The notes: generated by a model not told the origin, from the sequence alone. A stretch of DNA of 64,000 nt from Akkermansiaceae bacterium (GCA_905182475.1 CAJJBR010000045.1:62001-126000); one strand, 5' to 3'; positions 7,190 to 16,869 are shown, numbered from the stretch's first letter. Program-made: numbers and translations.

Positions 7190-9001
7190 TCAGGATTTCC
7201 TCTTTCGAAGAAACGGAGGTAGGTCGAGATCTTCTCCTTCGAAGACGTTTGGGTTCTCGCCTTCAAATCGCCCGCGTGGAGCGCTATCGAATGAAAGTTC
7301 GCTCTGTGAACCGGAGTTGTTCGGGTCGAGTTTCAAATTAGTCAGCGGAGTGCGCTCGGTGACAGCGTCATCCTCTGTAAGAACTTCTTCTTCGAGAGGA
7401 TTTTCGGATTTCGGACTCTTGTCCTTCTGGGACTGTGCCTCGCCCCAGATCGTTTTGTTCACAGGCCTGTTTTTGGGAATCAGTATTGGGGGTGCGCTCG
7501 ATTTTGATATTTCGGCAACTTCCGGATCCGCGGTTTCCTTGGATTCCTCTTCTTTCGCGTCTTTTTCCTCCGTTGATTTAGGCAGCGGGGCTTCTGGTTG
7601 AATCAATTCCGGCTCGGCAAAGGGACGATCTTCCTTATCCTGAGTCTCCGTTTCAGACGGTTCTTCCGGGAGTTCACTCTCGCTTTTATCCGGGATAGGA
7701 TCCTGAAATTCCTTGTCTTTGCCTCCCTGAATACTTTCGCCAATCAATCGATCGATTTTATTCTTGGAGGATGGGATTTGGGCGGCCTTTGGCTTCGGCT
7801 TGTGGTCTGCGAAATTTTCGATCGGCTCATCCGAGGTTGTAGGTTCCTCTTCCGATTTTTCCGCGCTCTTGGCATCCAGCTCAGGATCTTTGTTTTTCGT
7901 TGCTTCCTTTTCTTTACTATCGATTTCGCTGAAAGGATTTTCAATTTCCGCCGGGGCAGCGATCTCTGCATCTAGGTCGGCGATTGATTTTGATGTCGTG
8001 CTGATCGAATTGCGCGAGCTACCGGTGAGGGCATCTTCGGGCAATGCGCTGATGAGGGTGATGGAAAGGCTGTTGCCCATTGCCGGATCGATGGCCGCTC
8101 CGAAGAGGACGTGAGCCTCGTTGGGCACGTGTTTCTGAAGATTCTGCATCAGTAGCTCGATCTCGAAAAGAGTCAGGGACTCGCCTCCGGAAAGGTGGAC
8201 GAGGACTGTCTGTGCGTCCTTGAGCAGGGAGCCTTGGTCGAGCAGAGGGCTGGCAAGGGCATTTCTGAGAGCTTTGGAGGCACGGTCTTTTCCATCCGCC
8301 ACTCCCGATCCGAAGAGGCAGCGGGAGCGGTTGGTGCGAAGGGCGGACATGAGGTCGTCGAGACCGACGTTGATCAGGCCTGGGCGGATGACGAGGCGGA
8401 TGACGGCCTTGATCGATTCCGAAATCATTTTATCAGCTGCGGCGAAGGCCTCGTGGATACCCTGTTTTGCGAGGACAAGTTCGCCCATCCGGTTGTTGTC
8501 GAAGGTGACTAGGGCGTTGGAGAGAACCGCGAGCTGGTTTAGTGAAGTCTCGGCCTGGTCGCGACGGCGGAGGCCTTCGAAAAAGAACGGCATGGTGGCA
8601 AATACCACCACGAACGCACCTTCTTCACGGGCGATGCGTGCGACGATGGGAGCAGCACCGGATCCTGTTCCGCCACCAAGTCCGGTGCAGAGGAAAACGA
8701 TTTGCTGTCCTTTGAGTGCCTCGCGGACATTGGCTTCAGCCTCGAGCATTGCCTGTTGTCCAAGCTCAGGATCACCACCGGTCCCGAGGCCTTTGGTGAG
8801 GTTCACACCCAGCTGGATCTTCTCCTTGGCGAGGCATGCACCCAGGGTGCGGATGTCCGTGTTTAGAGCCAGAAGTTCGGCTCCTTCGATACTTTCGAGT
8901 GCGATGCGTTCTAGCATGTTCGCCCCGGCCCCCCCTAGGCCGACAATTTTGACAGCGGATGACAGAATGGCTTCGTGCGAGTCGCGTGAATAGGATATCA
9001 T
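7190..9001 (-). CDS. ftsZ: cell division protein FtsZ with very long acidic linker
   Basis: FtsZ is the tubulin-like GTPase that forms the division ring. Residues 13-320 are the GTPase core: GLGGAGANM near 21-29, the signature GGGTGSGAA at 109-117 (Ser in the position that is usually Thr), NNRMGE and the T7-loop region GLINVGLDDL. The next roughly 260 residues are a low-complexity Glu/Lys/Ser/Pro linker, followed by a classic C-terminal peptide DLPPFLRKR at 594-602 that binds FtsA. Total length is 603 against about 380-400 in most bacteria. It is the last gene of a minus-strand set ftsQ-ftsA-ftsZ. Confidence 0.95.
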   Translation of the reverse strand: MISYSRDSHEAILSSAVKIVGLGGAGANMLERIALESIEGAELLALNTDIRTLGACLAKEKIQLGVNLTKGLGTGGDPELGQQAMLEAEANVREALKGQQIVFLCTGLGGGTGSGAAPIVARIAREEGAFVVVFATMPFFFEGLRRRDQAETSLNQLAVLSNALVTFDNNRMGELVLAKQGIHEAFAAADKMISESIKAVIRLVIRPGLINVGLDDLMSALRTNRSRCLFGSGVADGKDRASKALRNALASPLLDQGSLLKDAQTVLVHLSGGESLTLFEIELLMQNLQKHVPNEAHVLFGAAIDPAMGNSLSITLISALPEDALTGSSRNSISTTSKSIADLDAEIAAPAEIENPFSEIDSKEKEATKNKDPELDAKSAEKSEEEPTTSDEPIENFADHKPKPKAAQIPSSKNKIDRLIGESIQGGKDKEFQDPIPDKSESELPEEPSETETQDKEDRPFAEPELIQPEAPLPKSTEEKDAKEEESKETADPEVAEISKSSAPPILIPKNRPVNKTIWGEAQSQKDKSPKSENPLEEEVLTEDDAVTERTPLTNLKLDPNNSGSQSELSFDSAPRGRFEGENPNVFEGEDLDLPPFLRKRKS

Positions 9002-9091
9002 TTGTTCAAAAGTTATTGGTTATTTGTAATTCGATATTGGTCTTGGGTCATACGTATGACAAATACCTTACCAACGTATAACGTTGCTGCG

Positions 9092-10309
9092 TTAGGAGCC
9101 AAACGGCCAGAACATGCCGAGGAGTCGACCGATGCAACCGGGTGGTTTGGTGTTTTCGGTTTCTAAAATCTGGGCGTAGCGGATCAGGCCGATGGCGGTG
9201 GCGAATTGTGGATCCTTGAAGGAAGGGTGTGCCGAGCCCGTGTTTTCCGATGGTTCGGGACGGTAGATGTCACGGCCGAAAACATCGAAGGCAAGTTCGG
9301 AAAATCCGCTCATGAGGCTGGTGCCGCCAGTTAGGAAAATACCCGCACCGATGGACTCGACAGCACCTTTCGGCAAGCGGTCGCGGACGAGTTTTAGGGT
9401 TTCCTCCAAACGCTGGCGGATTACTTCGTTCAGGATGGTCCGTTTCACCTCTACTTCAGCAAAGCCGTTGTCATCGGTGAGCTTGGCTACGCCCACGGAG
9501 AGCGAGGGATCGGAAGAAGCGTTGCCCTCGAGGATTTTGAGTTTCTCCGCTTTGGAAAAAGGCAGTCCTGTAACGAGGTGGATGTCGTTGGTAATATGGT
9601 CGCCTCCGACGGGGATACAGCCGGAGGTAGCAATTGCGCCGCCGAGATAGAGGGCGAAATCCGTGGTGCCACCACCGATATCGATAAGTAGGGCTCCTCG
9701 AACACGTTGCTCGCGGTCGAGTGCCATTTGCGCGGTGGCGATGGGAGCAAAGACGATATCATCTACTTCTAGCGGGCATTCACGGACGAGTTTGATCGAA
9801 TTCTGGATACGGTTTCCGATCCCGTGAACAATGTGGAAATCGGCTTCGACGTTTTTTGCAAAGAGGCCAATTGGTGAGGCTGATTGTTCCAAACCGTCCA
9901 CCACGTAATTCCGGATAATCGTGTGGAGGCAGACATTGTCTTGGGGGTAGGGAACGTCGCGGGCGATGTTGCAGGCCTCCTCCAAGTGCTCGGGAAGTAT
10001 GGTTTGCTGGTTTTCGGGTAGGCGGAAAGTGCCGCGGTTGTTGATGCCTTGCAGGTGGGAGCCGGTGACGGAGAGAAAAACGGAACCGATTTCCACATCG
10101 CTGGTGTCTTCTGCTTTTGCGAGTGCATGCTTCAGGCAAGAACGTGCTTGCACGAAATCCGAGAGTTCACCTTTGCGGATTCCGGCGGATTTGGTGACGC
10201 CGATGCCAAGGATTTTCACCGCGCTGTCCGGCTTGACCTCGCCAACGACGATGCAAGTCTTGCTGGTGCCGATTTCCAATCCGACATGAATTTTGGTGCG
10301 GCGTGCCAT
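9092..10309 (-). CDS. ftsA: cell division protein FtsA
   Basis: FtsA is the actin-like ATPase that tethers FtsZ to the membrane. The 405-residue product has the phosphate-1 motif VGLEIGTSKTCIVVGE near residues 9-24, the FtsA 1C insertion in the first third, the phosphate-2 motif LLIDIGGGTTDFA near 205-217, the adenosine motif IFLTGGTSLMSG near 327-338, and a C-terminal amphipathic helix (GRLLGMFWPFG) for membrane binding. It lies six bases after ftsQ and 90 bases before ftsZ, the conserved dcw order. Confidence 0.95.
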   Translation of the reverse strand: MARRTKIHVGLEIGTSKTCIVVGEVKPDSAVKILGIGVTKSAGIRKGELSDFVQARSCLKHALAKAEDTSDVEIGSVFLSVTGSHLQGINNRGTFRLPENQQTILPEHLEEACNIARDVPYPQDNVCLHTIIRNYVVDGLEQSASPIGLFAKNVEADFHIVHGIGNRIQNSIKLVRECPLEVDDIVFAPIATAQMALDREQRVRGALLIDIGGGTTDFALYLGGAIATSGCIPVGGDHITNDIHLVTGLPFSKAEKLKILEGNASSDPSLSVGVAKLTDDNGFAEVEVKRTILNEVIRQRLEETLKLVRDRLPKGAVESIGAGIFLTGGTSLMSGFSELAFDVFGRDIYRPEPSENTGSAHPSFKDPQFATAIGLIRYAQILETENTKPPGCIGRLLGMFWPFGS

Positions 10310-10315
10310 TGTGGT

Positions 10316-11299
10316 TCAGTTGCGGTTGAGAAGGGAGCGGAGGTCGTTTGTTTGGCGGGATTCCTGAGTAGGAGCTAGGTCTTGCTCAGTTACGAGAATG
10401 GCGCGTGGCGGATTAGCGTCTCCGATCACTGTGATGGGCACATTTTGCTTCGGTATCAAGTTGATCGTTGCGATTTGATAGCCTTTTTTCTGTGCATGGA
10501 GAAGGGAGCGGTTGAAGTAATCGAGTTGCCTCGCGTGATCTCCCAGCCCGAAGGTAGCAACCGTGCCCGAGTTTGTTGTCATACTCAGCGACCACTCGTT
10601 GTCTTGCGAGATGGAGTGGATGGAGGGAATATCGTTGGGATATTTGGAACTGATAGCCTTGAGCAAGTGCAGACAGTGCTTGTATTGAGGGTGGCTCAGC
10701 GTAACGCCTGCGGTGACCGGATGTTCGGAGTGAGGAGCAAGGATGAGTATGGGAAGTGACTGGCACCCAGCGACTTGTCTGGTCGGACAAGGATAGGTGT
10801 AACCCTCGTGATCCACTAATAGGCTACCCTGCACGCGGGCGATGGGATATTCTTCTTCCGGACAAGCGATCCAAGCAATTGGCTTCCGGGTGGAAATGGT
10901 GAAATCAAGGGTGCCCGGGAGGTTCCGCTCCACTTTTGCAGAAGAAATAGCCGGAATCGCCAGAAGCCGGTTTTCCAGAAGTTCGACATCGAAGTCGAAA
11001 ATGTTCCCGGAAAGGTCGATTCCGACCTGCTCAACCAAGCTAGCTTCGTCGAGGACATCGTTTTGGTTGAGATTAATCGCTTGAAGACGAAAATCCGGAT
11101 TCTGGTGAAAGGTGTGTTCGATCGCCTGTCGGATCCCGTAGGCGATTCCGAGTAGAATCCCGATTAAAGCCGCCACTTTTACCAGCAGTTTCAAGAAAAC
11201 GAGTATCGTAAACCAAGCGATACGAGGAGACATCACCTCGGACTTCAGCACCTTCACATGGTGCCGGTGGCGCCGAGCTTTTGATGTTTTTTTGCGCAT
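10316..11299 (-). CDS. ftsQ: cell division protein FtsQ/DivIB
   Basis: FtsQ is a bitopic inner-membrane protein that joins early and late division proteins in the periplasm. The 327-residue product has a short basic cytoplasmic tail (MRKKTSKARRHRHH), one membrane segment at about residues 35-55, a POTRA domain starting at FRLQAINLNQNDVLDE, and a beta domain ending before a non-conserved tail. The ATG at 11299 was chosen because it gives the basic tail; an in-frame upstream extension has no family support. Identification rests on topology, POTRA-like pattern and position directly before ftsA. Confidence 0.85.
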   Translation of the reverse strand: MRKKTSKARRHRHHVKVLKSEVMSPRIAWFTILVFLKLLVKVAALIGILLGIAYGIRQAIEHTFHQNPDFRLQAINLNQNDVLDEASLVEQVGIDLSGNIFDFDVELLENRLLAIPAISSAKVERNLPGTLDFTISTRKPIAWIACPEEEYPIARVQGSLLVDHEGYTYPCPTRQVAGCQSLPILILAPHSEHPVTAGVTLSHPQYKHCLHLLKAISSKYPNDIPSIHSISQDNEWSLSMTTNSGTVATFGLGDHARQLDYFNRSLLHAQKKGYQIATINLIPKQNVPITVIGDANPPRAILVTEQDLAPTQESRQTNDLRSLLNRN

Positions 11300-12029
11300 T
11301 GGAATGGTTCGGAACGGTGGCGATACCGGTTTGCCCGGTGCTCCTCTTCGAAACACCGATGCGGCGCGATCTTATTACGGGTATATTAATTGTCAATTCG
11401 GTTCAATCGATCAAGCCGATATCTGTTTCTTACGACATTCGTTTCGCTATAAAATCGAAAGGGGTCAGATGAGAATGGCACGGTTTTAAGCGAAGTCTCG
11501 GGCAATTTGTAGCTACTGGCTGACAATGGTGCCCGAAATAATGCGGTGCCCTTTACGGAACGCCGTCCTTCTAGGCGGCTGGATTTCGCAGAGGCTTCAT
11601 CGGTAAAGTGTCGTGTGCTCGGGTTCCGCTGCCGCCTGGAAGGACGGCTTTCCTTGCCTTCGTGCGCTCCGATGATTCGCTTAAAGCAGTGCCATTCGGG
11701 TCAGATGAAAACGCATGCCGTCCCCTTGGAAATCGAGCTTTCCAACTAATCTTCCCCTACCAGTAAGTCGAAATTTAGGTGGATGAAACGGTGTTCTAGG
11801 CTGCAGCTCGTTGTCTACGGGCGGACGCGCGCCGGGCGGGGGCGGGAGGCGTGATATTGATTTCCGCGTTGCGGGCAGTAAGGCGGTCGGACAATCCGAT
11901 TGCGAGATCAGGTCAAGTCTGTGGTGTAATTTCGTTTTCCATAGCAGCGGAAAGTAGAATCGTTTTTGATTGATGCAAGTGATCTGAGAACTTGGGCGAT
12001 TTTCTGGCAGATTTCGGAACGAAGGATCA
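11300..12029. other. 730-bp intergenic stretch with a repeat element
   Basis: No gene is supported. The middle is occupied by the nested inverted-repeat element listed at 11467-11703. The rest shows no clear promoter or RNA structure to me; the 3' part leads into the start of the YiiX-like gene, which has GAAGGA about eight bases before its ATG. Confidence 0.5.
11467..11703. repeat. MITE-like nested inverted-repeat element
   Basis: The outer arms are GAGAATGGCACGGTTTTAAG around 11472 and an imperfect inverted copy ending at about 11696 (TTCGCTTAAAGCAGTGCCAT), both next to a GGTCAGAT flank. Inside lies a second inverted pair of 23 bp at 11557-11579 and 11631-11653 with two mismatches (core CCGTCCTTCTAGGCGGC). 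No transposase reading frame is inside. A partial relative of the left arm occurs at about 22478-22560. Confidence 0.75.
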
Positions 12030-13376
12030 ATGACGTTGGTTCTGGAAGTGTTGCGCTGGCGGGAGATACTCAGCGCAACGATGGGTCGGTTATCACGAAC
12101 AGGGACTGAGCGCTGTGTGCGGATTCTGCAGGCGGTGGATGAGGGAATGCCGAGTCCAGAGAGCCTTGTGCAGGAGCTTCGTGATGCGGATGCCGCACAG
12201 GAGCGGGGCTACTACCTGCCAGATGAGGACGATCGCCTGCGAAACGTTTTCGCCAATTATCTTGAGATTCGGGAGGCTTTGAAGGCGGCTTTGGCGAGAG
12301 TGGAGCCCTGGATCGATAAGAAGGACGGCCTTAGTTTTGAGGATAGATTACGTGCGTTTGTCATCGGGTTCACGGCTGCCTGCCTTTTACTGCGAAGCGG
12401 ATCGTATGTGATCAGGATCGCGGAGGGAAGACCTGTAGTTGCTCAGAAACTAGATGAGGCGGAGCCCCGGTTTGGGATTGCGCGGAAGTCTTTCACGGAG
12501 ATCTACCGTGCACAGAGCTCGGTGCAGCGGATGTGGAAATTTTTCATGGCATGGCGGTTTTATGAGGAATACCGCGGACGTATCCTCGCGATGTCGGATG
12601 ATGCGCTGGTCGGGACTGTCATTCCGTTACTCAAGGCTGAGGAGCCGTTCATGGAAAAACGCAGGCGGGAGTATCTTGCAAAGCGTTTCCGCTACCGTCT
12701 GCATTCGTTTTTGCGAAGGAACCGTTCCGGGTTTGAAAACACAATGTTCCAGATTCTTGAAATCGGCGGGAGGACGGTTTCTGAGCTAAGGGATCCCATG
12801 ACGGGTCTCATCGCCATGCCAAAGCGGGTTCCTGGGGAGCCGCTCGAAGCGATCCGTGAATTTTTAAAGCCGGGGGATATCATCGTGACCCGCCACAGGG
12901 ATGCCTTGAGCAATGTTTTCCTGCCGGGCTTCTGGCCGCATGCCGCGCTGTATGTGGGCGAGCAGGCGGAGGGAGGAAATGTGGTTGAGGCGAAGAAAGA
13001 CGGGGTGCTACTCAGGGAATTAGACGAGACGTTGAAAGTTGATTCGTTCGTGGTATTGCGAGCGGACGTGGATGAGCAGGTACTTTGCGAGGTGGTATCC
13101 CGGGCGATGAGCCATGTGGGGAAACTCTTCGATTTCGCGTTCAACTTCCGGCAAACTGATCGGCTGGCATGCACGGCTTTGGTTTACAGAAGCTGGCATG
13201 GCCTTGCCGGGATGGAGTTCAAGCTCGATGAGCAGGCAGGGCGTTTTTGCCTGCCGGCCGAAGACCTAATTGATCAGACTCTCGGCGGAGGCCTATTTCG
13301 CGTGGTGGCCTTTTTTGGAGAAGACTGCGAAGAGGTGAGCTTTGACGAAACGGCCGCCTCGAAGTTCAAGCGTTGA
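12030..13376 (+). CDS. YiiX/YebB-like NlpC/P60-type cysteine hydrolase
   Basis: The C-terminal third matches the permuted papain-fold YiiX group: LKPGDIIVTRHRDALSN near residue 285, HAALYVG with the catalytic His near 315, and LACTALVYR with the probable catalytic Cys near 388. The first 270 residues are a mostly helical domain that I do not recognise. Family members are thought to cleave lipids, peptides or amide bonds in the envelope; no signal peptide is visible. It lies on the opposite strand inside the ddl-ftsQ interval and overlaps the convergent ddl by 11 bases. Confidence 0.7.
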   Translation: MTLVLEVLRWREILSATMGRLSRTGTERCVRILQAVDEGMPSPESLVQELRDADAAQERGYYLPDEDDRLRNVFANYLEIREALKAALARVEPWIDKKDGLSFEDRLRAFVIGFTAACLLLRSGSYVIRIAEGRPVVAQKLDEAEPRFGIARKSFTEIYRAQSSVQRMWKFFMAWRFYEEYRGRILAMSDDALVGTVIPLLKAEEPFMEKRRREYLAKRFRYRLHSFLRRNRSGFENTMFQILEIGGRTVSELRDPMTGLIAMPKRVPGEPLEAIREFLKPGDIIVTRHRDALSNVFLPGFWPHAALYVGEQAEGGNVVEAKKDGVLLRELDETLKVDSFVVLRADVDEQVLCEVVSRAMSHVGKLFDFAFNFRQTDRLACTALVYRSWHGLAGMEFKLDEQAGRFCLPAEDLIDQTLGGGLFRVVAFFGEDCEEVSFDETAASKFKR

Positions 13377-14286
13377 GCGAGAGTTCTGCGATTTTCCGGC
13401 AGAGTTCGGGAAACGGGAGGCCTCCGGCTGTAGCGGATTTCGGGAGGAGGGAGGTTTCCGTCATGCCGGGGATGGTGTTTGCTTCGAGGACGTATGGGCG
13501 GTTTTCGGAATCCAGCATGATATCGACACGAGAATAGACTTCTAGGTTCAGGGACTTGTGGGCGGCGACGGCGGCGGCTTGGATGGCCATGGTCGTTTCC
13601 AGGTCGAGATCCGCGGGGCAGATGTATTCCGATCCTGTCGTTTTCCCAGAAAGCCACGGGTATTTCGTCGCCATGTCGTAAACGCCCTCAGGCGGGATGA
13701 TGTGGACGATAGGATAGGCTACGCCGTCGATTACTGGAACGGTGAGTTCCACTCCAGAGATGTATTCCTCGATGAGCAGGTCTTTGGAGTGGGTCGATGC
13801 TTTTGCGATTGCTGCCTCGGCTTGCTCTTGGGTCTTCACGATTTCGATCCCGACTGAAGATCCCTCGCAGGGCGGCTTCACGACGAACGGAGCGGGGAAA
13901 CTCGGAAGCACCAGTCCATTTGTGCAATCGATGATCTCGGACTTCGGTGTGGGGACTCCAGCTTTCAGGAACGCTTGTTTCGCGAGGTTTTTATCGAAAG
14001 CGATACGCGAAGATTCGGCCCGTGCTCCGGTGTAGGGAACGCGCTTTTCATCAAGGATTTTCTGAAGCTGCCCGTCCTCTCCGAAGGTGCCGTGAATGAC
14101 GTTAAAACAAAGCCCTGTGCCCTCGGGTAAATTGATTTCCGTGGATGTCACATCGACGGGAACCGCATCGAGTCCCAATGATTGGAGAGCTTTGAGGACC
14201 GCGTTCCCGGAGGCGATCGAAACTTCCCGTTCCGAGCCCGGTCCACCCATCAGCAATGCGATTTTTATATTCTTCAATATGCTCAT
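13366..14286 (-). CDS. ddl: D-alanine--D-alanine ligase
   Basis: Ddl makes the D-Ala-D-Ala dipeptide used by MurF in the cytoplasm. The 306-residue ATP-grasp enzyme shows the N-terminal MGGPGSEREVSIASG, NVIHGTFGEDGQLQ, the ATP-binding PFVVKPPCEGSSVGIE, EEYISGVELTVPV, and the metal/ligand segment VLEANTIPGMTETSLLPK. It follows the murC-murB fusion by 33 bases on the same strand, so the two are probably co-transcribed. An AT-rich stretch with periodic TTTAAA-type repeats fills the gap. Confidence 0.95.
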   Translation of the reverse strand: MSILKNIKIALLMGGPGSEREVSIASGNAVLKALQSLGLDAVPVDVTSTEINLPEGTGLCFNVIHGTFGEDGQLQKILDEKRVPYTGARAESSRIAFDKNLAKQAFLKAGVPTPKSEIIDCTNGLVLPSFPAPFVVKPPCEGSSVGIEIVKTQEQAEAAIAKASTHSKDLLIEEYISGVELTVPVIDGVAYPIVHIIPPEGVYDMATKYPWLSGKTTGSEYICPADLDLETTMAIQAAAVAAHKSLNLEVYSRVDIMLDSENRPYVLEANTIPGMTETSLLPKSATAGGLPFPELCRKIAELSLNA

Positions 14287-14319
14287 TTTTTGAGGTTTAA
14301 AATTTAGAGTTTAAAGTTT

Positions 14320-16638
14320 CTAAAACTGCAGTTCGTCGTCTCCGATGATTTTTACCTCGGTCTCCAGCACGACACCGCGTTCTTCGAGGGCGGTTTTCTG
14401 TATCGATTCGATGAGGGAGAGGATGTCTTTTGCAGATGACTTTCCGTTGTTGACGATGAAATTTCCGTGGACATCGGAAACTGCAGCTTTGCCTACGGAA
14501 GCACCTTTCAGGCCAAGGGAATCGATCAGTCTTCCTGCTGCGATCTCTTCGGGGTTTTTGAATGTGCACCCAGCAGAGGCGGCGATGGGCTGGGAGTCTT
14601 TGCGTTTCTCACGGGATTCGTGCCAGCGTTTTTTGATGTTTTCGTGGGTATCGTTCTTGCCTTTGAAAACCGCTTGCAGAGCGAAGTTCCTGCGCAGTTC
14701 TTGGACGTTGCGATAGGTTGAGACGATCTCTTTATGCTCACGTGTACGGATCACTCCGTCCTCATCGAGGAAGCTGACTCGGACGACCTGGTCGAAAGTT
14801 TCGATCCCCATTGCCCCGGCGTTCATGCGCAGGGAGCCACCGACGTTTCCGGGGATGCCTTCCATCCACTCGAAGCCGCCGATCCCGTGTGCTCCTGCGT
14901 AAGAGGCGAGTTTTTTCAAACGAACGCCGACGCCTGCGACGACGTGTCCTTTTGAGTCGATGGAGAGTTCGGAAAAAGCTCCGCCGGTAGGGTGGATTAC
15001 CGCGCCACGGATACCGCCGTCTTTAACCAGGATATTGGATCCCCGCCCGACGACCCGGATGGAGATGCTACGCTGGCGGCAGTAGTCCACGAGGAATGCG
15101 AACGCGTAGAAGGAATGCGGCTCTAGCCAGTATTGCGCGGGACCACCTACTAGGAGTGTAGTATGTTTGCGCATCGGCTCATAGAGTTTTCCGTCGATTT
15201 CACCATCTGGCATGACGGCTTTCATTTCCTCGAGGATTTTCAAGTCGTCTGCGACGCGAGTGCCGACTTCGTGCACGTTCCCAGCACCAAGTGTGATGAG
15301 CAGATCGCCGGCTTCCAGCGCGTTCCCGACTTCGTGGTGGGCGGTTTCCATACCTGGAAGGTATTTCGCGGGGATGTCGCCTTGCTTCTTCATCGCATCG
15401 ACCAATGTCTGGCCGGTGATGCCGGGGATGGGTAGTTCGGAGGCGGGATAGATGTCGGTAATGAAAACTCGATCGGCAGCTTGAAGGACTTTTCCGAAAT
15501 CATCGGCGAGCAACTGCGTTCTGCTGAAACGGTGCGGTTGGAAAAGGACGATCAGGCGGGAGGGCTTGAGAGAACGTGCGGTCTGGAGAGTCGCGGCGAG
15601 TTCGGTTGGGTGGTGACCGTAGTCGTCGATGATACGGTAGGATTTTGAAAGATACTTGGTTTCGAAGCGGCGCTTGGCTCCGGCAAAGGAGGACAGGGCG
15701 CGAGCGATGAGCGAAAACTCAGCACCACAAATATCAGCAATGGCAATGGCGGCGAGGGCATTGAGGATGTTGTGCTCGCCGGGGATAGCGAGTTCGATAT
15801 CGCCGAGAACTTCGCCCTTTTTCTTTACCGTGAAAGCGGAGGAGCCTTTGAGATCACGGATGTCGGTTGCCGTGTAGTCGGCACTATGCTCCGCATCTTC
15901 CCAGCCGTATGAAATCGCGTTTTCACGACCTGAGCAGATTTCATGGGCGACCGGGCTTTCCGCACAATAGACAATGCTTCCAGTGGTTTGCTCACATAGG
16001 GTGGTGAAGACTTCCTTGATATGGTCGAGATCTCGGTAGAAATCCAAGTGCTCCGCCTCGATGTTCAGAATGACCGCATGGTGAGGCTTGTAGAGGGCGA
16101 GCGTGCCGTCCGACTCGTCGCCTTCGGCCACCATGAATTCGCCCTCCACTTCCCATTTCGCGTTTGCTCCGAGGATGGGGATTTCGGCTCCGACGTAGTA
16201 GGAAGGCTTTTGCCCGCACTCGCGGAGCAGATGGGCTGCCATTGAGGATGTCGTGGTTTTCCCGTGGGTTCCGGAAATGACGATGCCCGATTTCGTGTGA
16301 AGGATCGCGGCAAGGCATTCCGCTCGGCGGATCAGAGGGATCTTTGCTTTTGTAGCAGCCGCGAATGCCGGGTTTTCAGGCCGGATGGCGGAGGAGTAAA
16401 CAACGAGATCCACGCCTTTCACGGGGATACCAGTTTGTGGGGATGAAAATTTCAGACCCAGCGTCTGCATCCGGTCTGTTTCCGAGGTCGTAACCCGGTC
16501 ACAGCCGGAAACCGTATGACCCATGCCCAGTAGCAATAGCGCCAGCCCGCTCATCCCAGATCCAGCAACCCCGATAAGGTGAATCTTCAGGGGTTTTGAT
16601 AGATCGGTGAGGTCTTGTGTCTTCTTCTTGGCTGCCAT
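14320..16638 (-). CDS. MurC-MurB fusion (UDP-MurNAc--L-Ala ligase / UDP-MurNAc dehydrogenase)
   Basis: The 772-residue protein joins two consecutive wall enzymes in reverse reaction order. Residues 15-460 are MurC: IHLIGVAGSGMSGLA, the ATP loop SGTHGKTTTSSMAA near 120, EAEHLDFY, and DDYGHHPTE. Residues 470-772 are MurB: a FAD-binding GRGSNILVKDGG, GIPGNVGGSLRMNAGA, and ASAGCTFKNP, where Cys replaces the usual proton-donor Ser as in some type II enzymes, with the final Glu in LETEVKI. Separate murB and murC genes are the common state. It is followed by ddl. Mpl at 34433 gives a second, recycling route. Confidence 0.93.
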   Translation of the reverse strand: MAAKKKTQDLTDLSKPLKIHLIGVAGSGMSGLALLLLGMGHTVSGCDRVTTSETDRMQTLGLKFSSPQTGIPVKGVDLVVYSSAIRPENPAFAAATKAKIPLIRRAECLAAILHTKSGIVISGTHGKTTTSSMAAHLLRECGQKPSYYVGAEIPILGANAKWEVEGEFMVAEGDESDGTLALYKPHHAVILNIEAEHLDFYRDLDHIKEVFTTLCEQTTGSIVYCAESPVAHEICSGRENAISYGWEDAEHSADYTATDIRDLKGSSAFTVKKKGEVLGDIELAIPGEHNILNALAAIAIADICGAEFSLIARALSSFAGAKRRFETKYLSKSYRIIDDYGHHPTELAATLQTARSLKPSRLIVLFQPHRFSRTQLLADDFGKVLQAADRVFITDIYPASELPIPGITGQTLVDAMKKQGDIPAKYLPGMETAHHEVGNALEAGDLLITLGAGNVHEVGTRVADDLKILEEMKAVMPDGEIDGKLYEPMRKHTTLLVGGPAQYWLEPHSFYAFAFLVDYCRQRSISIRVVGRGSNILVKDGGIRGAVIHPTGGAFSELSIDSKGHVVAGVGVRLKKLASYAGAHGIGGFEWMEGIPGNVGGSLRMNAGAMGIETFDQVVRVSFLDEDGVIRTREHKEIVSTYRNVQELRRNFALQAVFKGKNDTHENIKKRWHESREKRKDSQPIAASAGCTFKNPEEIAAGRLIDSLGLKGASVGKAAVSDVHGNFIVNNGKSSAKDILSLIESIQKTALEERGVVLETEVKIIGDDELQF

Positions 16639-16649
16639 GTGGGGTCTGG

Positions 16650-16863
16650 AGTAAAAGCTGAAATACTGAAAACTGAAATAATAAACCGACTGGAACGAGG
16701 GGATTTTAACCGCGAATGGACGCGAATAAACGCGAATTTTTTCTCAGTAAGATTTGGAAAATCTTCATTCGCGTCCATTGGAGTTCATTCGCGGTTGGAT
16801 CTTTCTTAAATACAGATGCTGCGGGTTTTCAGTATTTCAGTTTTCAGTATTTCAGCTTTTACT
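16650..16863. repeat. long nested inverted repeat between murC-murB and the reductase gene
   Basis: The outer arms are 30 bp and identical (16650-16679 against 16834-16863, unit CTGAAATACTGAAAACTGAA). Inner arms run at 16708-16736 (AACCGCGAATGGACGCGAAT and a further unit, about 10-bp period) against 16764-16796, imperfect with an indel. The element fills the whole divergent intergenic region, so it may contain or separate the two promoters. Confidence 0.88.
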
Positions 16864-16869
16864 CGCTGC

